From positions 1-5,239 of the forward strand of contig SKWB01000395.1 in NCBI GenBank assembly GCA_007129135.1: a stretch of 5,239 nucleotides of DNA, in the 5' to 3' direction. The position numbers were made by a program, and so were the translations under genes. The notes beneath the pieces were generated by a model. The model saw only the letters and a program-made list of their open reading frames with translations. It did no database searches and was not told the origin of the DNA. Below, in pieces: positions 1-5,239 of this stretch; positions within the stretch are counted from its first letter, which is position 1; each line of letters starts with the position of its first letter. The DNA is from Halococcaceae archaeon (lineage in GTDB: Archaea > Halobacteriota > Halobacteria > Halobacteriales > Halalkalicoccaceae).

Positions 1-151
<151 letters not shown>

Positions 152-152
<1 letters not shown>

Positions 153-166
153 CCGCCCGGTCTCGA
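152..166 (-). promoter_or_regulatory. Candidate operator box, copy 1 (alpha-glucosidase promoter)
   Basis: Minus-strand TCGAGACCGGGCGGA directly abuts and overlaps the TATA-like element by one base. It aligns with TCGAGCCCGACGGA upstream of the trmB-like gene's TATA box (2427-2440): 12 of 15 columns are identical, with one 1-base gap, in the same orientation and nearly the same position. It may be a regulator site or an extended TFB recognition element. GC-rich composition makes some chance similarity likely. Confidence 0.4.
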
Positions 167-177
167 CCGCGTGCGGT
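158..177. promoter_or_regulatory. Alternating CGGT/ACCG half-site array between divergent promoters
   Basis: CGGT (158-161), ACCG (166-169) and CGGT (174-177) occur with an exact 8-bp period, each separated by 4 bp. This makes two interleaved perfect inverted repeats: CGGTC-TC-GACCG (158-169) and ACCGC-GT-GCGGT (166-177). The array centre (about 167.5) is almost the midpoint of the two TATA elements (146-152 and 181-187), where a dimeric regulator could act on both directions. No binding protein can be assigned from sequence alone. Confidence 0.42.
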
Positions 178-180
178 GCG

Positions 181-187
181 TTTAATA
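181..187 (+). promoter_or_regulatory. TATA box of the small membrane protein gene
   Basis: TTTAATA stands in GC-rich surroundings and is centred at 184, exactly 27 nt upstream of the ATG at 211. This is the archaeal TATA spacing for a leaderless transcript and fixes the start codon of the gene. Confidence 0.68.
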
Positions 188-200
188 CCCGTCCAACGGG
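188..200. repeat. Short inverted repeat between TATA box and start codon
   Basis: CCCGT-CCA-ACGGG is a perfect 5-bp inverted repeat with a 3-nt spacer. It starts right after the TATA box and ends 10 nt before the ATG. If transcription starts at 211 the repeat is not transcribed, so an operator that blocks initiation is more likely than an RNA hairpin. A 5-bp stem can arise by chance. Confidence 0.35.
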
Positions 201-210
201 AAGAACGCCC

Positions 211-474
211 ATGAGCGACGAGCGAGCGAGGGACGAGGAGGAGGGCCAGGCCCAGGCCCCGGGCGAGGAGTCGGGTCCGATGGTGAAACAGCGCGGGACG
301 CAGGAGGAGACCGTGAGCACGACCGAGGTCGAACAGGACCCGCCGAAGCGGCCGGAGGTCGAGCGGACGACCGCCCCCCAGAGCCCGTACACGAACCGCG
401 ACGTCGCCGTCGGGGCGGGGATCCTGCTCGTCGGCCTGCTCGTCGCGTTCGCGATCCCGCTGCTGCTCGCCTAG
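211..474 (+). CDS. Small acidic haloarchaeal protein with C-terminal membrane anchor (unknown function)
   Basis: This encodes 87 residues. Residues 1-50 are hydrophilic, rich in Glu, Asp, Gln and Pro, and probably disordered. A more ordered stretch, RTTAPQSPYTNRDV (52-65), follows, then one hydrophobic helix (about 66-86) of Gly, Leu, Val and Ala that ends the protein with no tail. The layout is that of a tail-anchored protein with a cytoplasmic N-terminus. Small proteins with a TTAPQSPY-type motif before a terminal helix are, as I recall, widespread in haloarchaea and lack known function; I cannot name the family with certainty. The frame is open upstream to an ATG at 121, but start 211 is chosen because TTTAATA sits 27 nt before it and the upstream extension would lie over the promoter region. 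The gene is divergent from the alpha-glucosidase and convergent with the K+ channel, sharing four bases with it. Confidence 0.75.
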   Translation: MSDERARDEEEGQAQAPGEESGPMVKQRGTQEETVSTTEVEQDPPKRPEVERTTAPQSPYTNRDVAVGAGILLVGLLVAFAIPLLLA

Positions 475-1289
475 TCCCCCCGGTAGGGCTCCAGGTCCTC
501 CCCGCAACACGGACAGTAGACGAGTTCCGCGTCGCTCTCGTCGACGCCCGAGGCCTCGATGAAGCCGGAGGCGAGGATCGACGCCGGAAGCGCGAAGAGC
601 CCGATACCGAGCACCGCGACGACCGCTCCGAAGAGCTGGCCGAGCGGCGTGACGGGGTGGACGTCGCCGTAGCCGACCGTGGTCAGGGTGATCACGCCCC
701 ACCAGAGCGTCTCCGGAATCGACGGGAACGCCTCGGGCTGGGCCTCGTTCTCGATGAAGTACATCACGCTGGAGGCGAGCAAGAGGAGCAGGCCGGTCGC
801 GGAGAACGTCACCACGAGGTCGCTCCTCTTTCGACGGATCACGTCCGTGAAGAGCACCATCGAGTCGTCGTAGCGGGCGAGTTTGAAGAGCCGGAGGAAT
901 CGGACGAGGCGGATCGCCCTGAGGAACCGGAGGTCGACGATCGCCCCGAAGAAGAACGGGACGATCGCGAGCAGGTCGACGATCATGTACGGGCTGGCGG
1001 CGAAGCGGAGCCGGCCCCAGACGGGGTGGGCGTACTCCGGGAGTTCGGTCGCCGCCCAGAGCCTGCCGAGATACTCGATCGAGAACACCACGACCGAGAG
1101 CAGTTCGAAGCCGTAGAACTCCCTCCCGTAGGCCTCGTGGAGCGGATCGACCGTCTCCAGCATCACCGCGAGGACGTTGAGGACGATCAGGATCAGGATC
1201 GCGGTATCGATCGTGTAGCCCAGTCGCCCGCCCGCTCCCACCTTGAAGATCCGGTGCGCCCACGCGCGCGACTCCTTGTATCGGGACAT
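471..1289 (-). CDS. Voltage-gated-type potassium channel (Kv/KvAP-like), six transmembrane segments
   Basis: This 272-residue protein has the full S1-S6 layout. S1 is about 25-45, S2 about 58-78 with E72, S3 about 100-117 with the conserved acidic D105, and S4 about 120-139. S4 carries a basic residue at every third position (R121, R124, R127, R130, R133, K136, R139), which is a textbook voltage sensor. S5 is about 158-180, followed by a pore helix (PETLWWG, 192-198), the K+ selectivity filter TVGYG (204-208) and S6 (about 216-244). As a homotetramer it should conduct K+ across the cytoplasmic membrane. The short tail ends with CPCCGEDL (259-266), half of a zinc-ribbon-like knuckle that may bind metal between subunits. 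The TATA-like element at 1312-1319 is centred about 27 nt upstream of the ATG at 1289, supporting that start and a separate promoter. The stop overlaps the convergent gene's stop. The function is clear; the physiological role is not. Confidence 0.93.
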   Translation of the reverse strand: MSRYKESRAWAHRIFKVGAGGRLGYTIDTAILILIVLNVLAVMLETVDPLHEAYGREFYGFELLSVVVFSIEYLGRLWAATELPEYAHPVWGRLRFAASPYMIVDLLAIVPFFFGAIVDLRFLRAIRLVRFLRLFKLARYDDSMVLFTDVIRRKRSDLVVTFSATGLLLLLASSVMYFIENEAQPEAFPSIPETLWWGVITLTTVGYGDVHPVTPLGQLFGAVVAVLGIGLFALPASILASGFIEASGVDESDAELVYCPCCGEDLEPYRGD

Positions 1290-1311
1290 GTCGGATTCGT
1301 GGTGGATACCG

Positions 1312-1319
1312 ACAAAAAC
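1312..1319 (-). promoter_or_regulatory. TATA-like element of the K+ channel gene
   Basis: Minus-strand GTTTTTGT, with its T5 core at 1314-1318, is centred 27 nt upstream of the ATG at 1289. It is not a perfect TATA box, but the spacing equals that of the other two leaderless promoters here. The same T5 could serve as the transcription stop of the upstream trmB-like gene. Confidence 0.45.
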
Positions 1320-1332
1320 CCCGCCGTTCGGC
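1314..1332 (-). terminator. Possible terminator after the trmB-like gene (short stem plus T5)
   Basis: Just after the minus-strand stop at 1335, the DNA contains GCCG-AA-CGGC (1332-1323), a short self-complementary element that realistically folds as a 3-bp stem with a GAAC loop. A GGGG run and five T (1318-1314) follow. Archaeal RNA polymerase terminates at short U tracts, so this is plausible, but the stem is weak and the tract overlaps the presumed promoter of the next gene. Confidence 0.35.
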
Positions 1333-1334
1333 CG

Positions 1335-2390
1335 CTACTCCGCTTCCCGGAGCGTGACCCGTTCGGCCTCGAACTCCTCGACGAACGCACCGGGGCCACC
1401 GACGCGGACCTCACCCTCGTCCGTCTCGATCACGATGGCGTTCTCGACGGCGAAGGCGCTCGTCGTCGGCTCGAGGAGGCTCTGTCTCGTCTCCACCACG
1501 CTGCCCTCGACCGTCCGCTCGCCGTCGGTCTCGTGGACGGGGCGGACGGAGACCGTCGCCTCCAGGTCCGTCCCGGCCTGGAGGTGGAGCGTCGCCTGGA
1601 GCACCGCGTGGCGGAAGCCGTCGTAGCTGTGCGGTAAGGGGGCCGGCTCCTCCGCGTAGACCTCCTCGGCCATCGGCCAGTAGTTCCCGAGGAAGGAGCC
1701 GACCAGCACCGCGACAAGCTGGTCCTGCGTGTAGCTGATCGCCCGGAGGTCGCTGGTGGTCCGCCCGAGCATCTCGTTCGGCGCGGTGAGTCCGGAGGTC
1801 GCGTCGACCGTGAGCATCGTCGGGCCGTGTTCGCTCCAGACGCGGACGACGCTCGCCGCGCCGGAGAGCCCGTCGACCTCGGTCTCACCCTCGAGACCGG
1901 TGAGCAACAAGAGGACGGCGACGTCGCGCTCGGTCGCTGCCACGAGCTCCTCTCTGACCTCCTCGAAGATCGAGTGTGGGATCGAGAGCGCCACCTCGTC
2001 TCTGGACCGCTCGAGCAGCCTGCGGATTCGTTTGAGCACCGTCGGCCGGGCTTTGATCACCTCGAACTTGTCGTCGGTCTCCGCGACCGCGGTGTAGCGT
2101 GCTTCGAGGTCCGGGCGCATCTCCTCGAGCGTCCCCGTGAGCGTCCCGATCAACTCCTCGGGCGGGCGGGCACGGATCGTCGTCGGCACCGCGTGGTCGT
2201 TCACCTCGACGAACCCTCGTTCCTCGAGTTCGTCGCTCACGCTGTAGACGTAGCGCTTCGAGACGCCCGCGCCCTCCGCGATGGCGCTCGCTTTCGCCTC
2301 GCCGTGATCGAGGATCGTCAGGTACGTCGCGACCTCCTTCTCGGACAGCCCGAAGCTCCGGAGCCGGGCGGTCAACTCGGATTCGTCCAT
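1335..2390 (-). CDS. TrmB-family sugar-responsive transcriptional regulator
   Basis: This encodes 351 residues, the usual size of full-length TrmB regulators. An N-terminal winged helix-turn-helix (about 8-65) includes GLSEKEVATYLTILDHGEAK (14-33), with the helix-turn-helix from about 33 and the recognition helix around SKRYVYSVSDELEERGF (44-60). A charged linker follows (about 75-105). An effector-type alpha/beta domain (about 108-245) contains VIKARPTVLKRIRRLL, and a C-terminal beta-rich domain (about 250-351) matches the sugar-binding half of TrmB. Archaeal TrmB proteins bind maltose, trehalose or glucose and repress or activate sugar uptake and metabolism genes. Placement directly behind two GH13 genes suggests it controls this locus. 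The ATG at 2390 is preferred: the frame stays open far upstream, but that stretch runs over the neighbouring hydrolase, and a TATA box lies at 2420-2425. The effector sugar and the sign of regulation cannot be read from the sequence. Confidence 0.9.
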   Translation of the reverse strand: MDESELTARLRSFGLSEKEVATYLTILDHGEAKASAIAEGAGVSKRYVYSVSDELEERGFVEVNDHAVPTTIRARPPEELIGTLTGTLEEMRPDLEARYTAVAETDDKFEVIKARPTVLKRIRRLLERSRDEVALSIPHSIFEEVREELVAATERDVAVLLLLTGLEGETEVDGLSGAASVVRVWSEHGPTMLTVDATSGLTAPNEMLGRTTSDLRAISYTQDQLVAVLVGSFLGNYWPMAEEVYAEEPAPLPHSYDGFRHAVLQATLHLQAGTDLEATVSVRPVHETDGERTVEGSVVETRQSLLEPTTSAFAVENAIVIETDEGEVRVGGPGAFVEEFEAERVTLREAE

Positions 2391-2404
2391 CTCCCGGTTC
2401 GAAG

Positions 2405-2438
2405 GAGCCCGCCCACCGGTATAAACTCCGTCGGGCTC
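2405..2438. repeat. 7-bp inverted repeat framing the trmB-like TATA box
   Basis: GAGCCCG (2405-2411) and CGGGCTC (2432-2438) are perfect inverted copies, 27 bp apart centre to centre. The symmetry axis (about 2421.5) falls on the TATA box (2420-2425). This suits an autoregulatory operator. In a read-through RNA from the upstream hydrolase it could instead form a 7-bp stem with a 20-nt loop. Confidence 0.45.
2420..2425 (-). promoter_or_regulatory. TATA box of the trmB-like gene
   Basis: Minus-strand TTTATA is the only AT-rich stretch in the 50-nt gap between the hydrolase stop and the regulator start. It is centred about 32 nt before the ATG at 2390, predicting a start site near 2395 and a 5' leader of about five nucleotides. 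The regulator can therefore be transcribed independently of the GH13 genes. Confidence 0.68.
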
Positions 2439-2440
2439 GA
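2427..2440 (-). promoter_or_regulatory. Candidate operator box, copy 2 (trmB-like promoter)
   Basis: Minus-strand TCGAGCCCGACGGA lies one base upstream of the TATA box. It resembles the box at 152-166 in sequence, orientation and position, and it contains one arm of the inverted repeat at 2405-2438. Autoregulation plus control of the alpha-glucosidase by the same protein would explain this. Confidence 0.4.
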
Positions 2441-4810
2441 TCAGCGCTCTCGTACGAAGGCGACACCCTCGGCGTTGCCGAGCGTGACCGGCTCCCCCGC
2501 GGAGTCGACGTCGACGCCTGGCGGCGAGAGCGCCGGCTCCCACCCCTCCGCTGGCACGCCGAGCAGCGCTGCGGGCTCGACGACTTCCGGTGAGCCCTCC
2601 ATGTTCGCCACGAACAACAGCTCCTCCGCCCCATCGGGAGAGGTGCGGACCCCACGGAAGAGGATCCGTCGGTCCGCCGGTCTCGCGTACTCGAATCGGT
2701 CCTCCGGACCAAAGTCGCGCCGAAGCCACGGCCGCTCCTGGCGGAACTCGCGGACCGAGAGCGAGAAGGCCGTCCACGCCTCGTCCCCGCCCGTGTGGTT
2801 CGAGAGGTTCGCGAACTCGTGGAAGTCGGCCATCCAGCCGTCTGCGACCCGTTCGACGAACTCCCCGGTGATCTCCCGGTCGGAGAGCGGGGGCTCCGCG
2901 GCCGCCAGCACCGTCGCGATCGAGCGCGGGTCGTACTCGGTCACGTCGAGCGCCGCCCGGAGTGCCCGCAGGAACCGCCGGAGCGAGCCGCGTGACTCGA
3001 AGCCGAGGCGCTTCAACCGGGCGAAGTTCGCCTCCTCGAGGTACGCCTCGGGGGTGACCTGCCAGTCGATCGCGCGGGACTCCTCGGCGACGACCTTCAC
3101 GTTCCACTCCCCGTCGGTGTCGCGGACGAACCCCCAGGGCGCGCGCGCGTTCGCGTGGACGAAGTCCATCGGCACGCCCGGTAAGAAGGCGTGGAGCAGG
3201 AGCGTGGCTGCTGCGCTGTCGTAGGCCTCGTCGAGGATCTCTGGGAGCTCCTCGCCCAGATACGGGTTGACGTTGCCCTGGTGGAACTCGACGTCAGTGT
3301 CCATCTGTGTTCCTCTCCGTACGGTGTCGTGGTTCGCGACGCCGGTGATCCAGTTGCCCCCCCGTTCCGCGACCTGTTCGAGTCGCCACCACTTCCCGAT
3401 CCAGAAGGTGAGCAACGCCGGCGTGTTGTGGGCGAACGAGACCGGGCTCCACTGGAACGCGTGCGGGTGGGCCTCGATCAGCGTCCGGTAGGTCGAGGCG
3501 AGCTCCCAGTCCTCTCTGGGCCACGGCCGACCGTCCTCGTAGATCATCCACGGGCGGTACTCGACGCCCGCGACCGCCTGGACCACCCGGTCCATCTCCG
3601 CCAGGAACTCGTCGTCGTGGACCGCCTCCTCCCGATCGTCGTCCCAGTAGGTGAAGTCCTGTGCGCCGTCGACGCGGATCCCGTCCGCGCCGAAGTCCAT
3701 CTTTCGGCGCTGCATCTCCAGGAGCAGCGCCCTGACGACCGGGTGTCTGTACTCCAGTTCGAGGCCGTACATCCCCGGCCCCTCGACGAACGGTTCGGGC
3801 AGTAGTTCCGCGCCCCGCTCGTCGGCGTGGCCCAGCGCGACGTCGAAGACGACCGTGACGCCGAACTCGTGACACGTCGCGATCAGGTCGACGAGTTCGT
3901 CCGGTCGCCCGCTACGAAGGACGGCGGGGTTCGGCGCGGAGAACCCCGAGACGACGACGTCGTAGCCCCAGTTCACCTGATCGGGTTTCCGGAGGTGGAC
4001 GGCGACGACACCGCTCCCGTCCTCGTCTCCTGCACCACCTTCACCCTCGACGACCTCCCAGCGCGGTGGGGCCGACGCCCGCTCGGTGAGTGGCTCGACC
4101 GGCATCAGCTGGATCGCGTCGTAGCCCGCGAACGCTCGCTCGGCGGGCGTGAGCGCCTCGCCCGCCTCGAGTTTCCCCCCGATCGTCTCGATCCGCTCGG
4201 CCAGCCCCGCGAGCGTCCCGTCCTCGGTCGCGGTCCCGGGGTGGACCTCGAGCATGCTCGTCGCCGGCCCGATCCGTGGCGGTTCGTCGCCCGCGTCGCT
4301 CCCCTCGGCCAGCGAGCGGAAGTGCCCCCGGTCGGCGCGCTCTGCGTCGAGTCGTTCCACGTCGTAGAGCTCCACCGGTCCCCACGCGCCGAACGGCAGC
4401 GAGTACGGGACCGGATCGCGGATCGGCTCCCCCTCGCACCGGAGCCAGTAGAGCGTTCCCAGCTCAGATCGGGTGCCCGGTCGCACCCCCGAGAGCGCGA
4501 CCCAGTGGTACTCGCCGTCCTCTGAGGGGACCGGCTCGACGCGCTCGCGGCGAAAGCTCGCCTCGGTCTCCGCCGCCTCCAGGTCGACGTCGTCCATCGC
4601 GGTGAACAGTTCGAGGGTCGGCGACTCGCCGCGACCGAGATCCGGCGTCCAGAACCCGATCTCCGCGAGTTCGTCCTCACCTCGCCAGTGAGCGCCGAGC
4701 CGTTCGGCGACCCGTTTGGCCCCCTCGAACTCTGAGTCGGTTGCGGAGAGCATCTCGGCACACCACGCGGCGAGCGCCTCGCTTCGCTCCCGGTCGACGA
4801 TCACCGTCAT
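2441..4810 (-). CDS. Divergent GH13-like glycoside hydrolase, possibly glucosylglycerol hydrolase-like
   Basis: This 789-residue cytoplasmic protein has no signal peptide. An N-terminal region (1-230) with EIGFWTPDL (50-58) and PYSLPFGAWGPVELYD (135-150) precedes a GH13-type barrel. IQLMPVEP (233-240) looks like an early barrel strand. Region I is DVALGH (323-328), with Gly where most GH13 enzymes have Asn. Region II is GIRVDGAQDF, with nucleophile D381. MIYEDGRPW supplies the likely acid/base E425, and NHD (493-495) supplies the stabiliser D495. The catalytic triad thus looks intact. A helical stretch (about 585-690) separates the barrel from a C-terminal beta domain (about 700-789). The length and the N-terminal and PFGAWGP-type motifs recall, from memory, cyanobacterial glucosylglycerol hydrolase (GghA) and haloarchaeal proteins given that name; other glucoside or glucan substrates remain possible. 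The ATG overlaps the upstream amylase stop as ATGA, implying co-transcription and translational coupling. Confidence 0.72.
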   Translation of the reverse strand: MTVIVDRERSEALAAWCAEMLSATDSEFEGAKRVAERLGAHWRGEDELAEIGFWTPDLGRGESPTLELFTAMDDVDLEAAETEASFRRERVEPVPSEDGEYHWVALSGVRPGTRSELGTLYWLRCEGEPIRDPVPYSLPFGAWGPVELYDVERLDAERADRGHFRSLAEGSDAGDEPPRIGPATSMLEVHPGTATEDGTLAGLAERIETIGGKLEAGEALTPAERAFAGYDAIQLMPVEPLTERASAPPRWEVVEGEGGAGDEDGSGVVAVHLRKPDQVNWGYDVVVSGFSAPNPAVLRSGRPDELVDLIATCHEFGVTVVFDVALGHADERGAELLPEPFVEGPGMYGLELEYRHPVVRALLLEMQRRKMDFGADGIRVDGAQDFTYWDDDREEAVHDDEFLAEMDRVVQAVAGVEYRPWMIYEDGRPWPREDWELASTYRTLIEAHPHAFQWSPVSFAHNTPALLTFWIGKWWRLEQVAERGGNWITGVANHDTVRRGTQMDTDVEFHQGNVNPYLGEELPEILDEAYDSAAATLLLHAFLPGVPMDFVHANARAPWGFVRDTDGEWNVKVVAEESRAIDWQVTPEAYLEEANFARLKRLGFESRGSLRRFLRALRAALDVTEYDPRSIATVLAAAEPPLSDREITGEFVERVADGWMADFHEFANLSNHTGGDEAWTAFSLSVREFRQERPWLRRDFGPEDRFEYARPADRRILFRGVRTSPDGAEELLFVANMEGSPEVVEPAALLGVPAEGWEPALSPPGVDVDSAGEPVTLGNAEGVAFVRER

Positions 4811-5239
4811 CGCTCGAACACCGCGACGCTCCCGACGTCGACCCGCGAACCCTCGGCGGTCGACTCCACGGGGACCTCCTCGCCCGTGATCAGCTCCCGC
4901 GGCACGAACCCCTCTCGGATCGTCACGGGGACCGACCCCGGCCCGAAGTTGAGGACGACGATCACCCGCTGACGCTCGCCCTCGCGGCCGAAGGCGACGA
5001 GGCCCTCCGACGGCGAGTCGTACTCGACGGGGACGAGGTCGGCGTCGAAACCCAGCGCCTCTATCTCCTCTCGTGCCCGGACGAGCGACCGGACGTGCTC
5101 GTAGGTCGCCAGGTCGACCGTCCCGAAGTCGACCGACTCGCGTCTGTTGGTCGTTCCGAGTTCCTGCCCGGCGTAGAGCATCGGGACGCCCGGGAGCGTG
5201 AAGGTCGCCGCGGTCGCCGCGAGCATCTCGTCGTAGCCA
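4807..5239 (-). CDS. GH13 alpha-amylase-type enzyme, C-terminal part (partial)
   Basis: The last 143 residues are present, and the gene enters from the right edge with GYDEMLAATAATFTLPGVPM. The stretch TLPGVPMLYAGQELG, followed by ESVDF, is the conserved eighth-strand region of GH13 amylases, cyclomaltodextrinases and maltogenic amylases. LATYEHVRSLVRAREEIEAL is the helix that closes the barrel. The remaining 80 or so residues form a Greek-key beta domain ending VDVGSVAVFER. The catalytic Asp/Glu/Asp residues lie outside the window, so exact specificity (alpha-1,4-glucan, cyclodextrin or branched oligosaccharide) is unknown. The stop TGA overlaps the start of the downstream GH13-like hydrolase by four bases (ATGA). 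The two enzymes are therefore one operon and are likely made in linked amounts, perhaps feeding each other's products. Confidence 0.87.
   Translation of the reverse strand, partial: GYDEMLAATAATFTLPGVPMLYAGQELGTTNRRESVDFGTVDLATYEHVRSLVRAREEIEALGFDADLVPVEYDSPSEGLVAFGREGERQRVIVVLNFGPGSVPVTIREGFVPRELITGEEVPVESTAEGSRVDVGSVAVFER

Noticed and set aside
1073..1086. TACT...GAG sequence resembling a Halobacterium TrmB site
   Set aside because: It lies inside the channel gene and the spacing and second half do not fit. Other TACTC and GAGTA occurrences are also inside coding sequence and unpaired.
657..1637. Plus-strand open frame of 326 codons over the K+ channel and the trmB-like 3' end
   Set aside because: The translation is repetitive Glu/Arg/Asp/His with no hydrophobic core, and it spans two real genes and their promoter gap.
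2391..3107. Upstream in-frame extension of the trmB-like gene to about 590 residues
   Set aside because: The extra 239 residues are Arg/Gly-rich, have no recognisable domain and lie over the C-terminal coding part of the GH13-like hydrolase in another frame. Start 2390 gives the normal TrmB length and has a TATA box upstream.
1827..3224. Long open frame on the plus strand (465 codons)
   Set aside because: It is opposite two well-supported genes. Its translation is Arg/Ser/Pro-rich without a domain, as expected for a GC-rich antisense shadow.

Overview
The window looks like haloarchaeal DNA (class Halobacteria). It is very GC-rich, the predicted proteins are strongly acidic, and start codons lack Shine-Dalgarno sequences. 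Three starts have an AT-rich TATA-like element centred 27 nt upstream, the spacing expected for leaderless archaeal transcripts. The genus cannot be told from the sequence.

Layout, left to right. Positions 1-122 hold the N-terminus of a GH13 alpha-glucosidase on the minus strand, running off the left edge. Positions 123-210 are a compact divergent promoter region with two TATA boxes and several short palindromes. Positions 211-474 (+) encode a small acidic protein with one C-terminal membrane anchor. It converges on a voltage-gated-type K+ channel (471-1289, -), and the two stop codons share one CTAG. Next come a full-length TrmB-family sugar-sensing regulator (1335-2390, -), a long divergent GH13-like hydrolase (2441-4810, -; best guess glucosylglycerol hydrolase-like), and the C-terminus of another GH13 alpha-amylase-type enzyme (4807-5239, -) running off the right edge.

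The two right-hand GH13 genes overlap by ATGA and are surely co-transcribed, from a promoter outside the window. The trmB-like gene has its own TATA box in the 50-nt gap, and the channel gene probably has one too. The picture is an alpha-glucan or glucoside utilisation locus with a local sugar-responsive regulator. An approximately 14-bp box abuts the TATA element in both the trmB-like and the alpha-glucosidase promoters. This suggests one regulator controls both, although a K+ channel and a membrane peptide lie between them. The most original signals are regulatory: the shared box, an inverted repeat framing the trmB-like TATA box, and an alternating CGGT/ACCG array centred between the divergent promoters. 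If the large hydrolase really acts on glucosylglycerol, a compatible solute, the adjacent K+ channel would hint at an osmoadaptation link; that is inference only.
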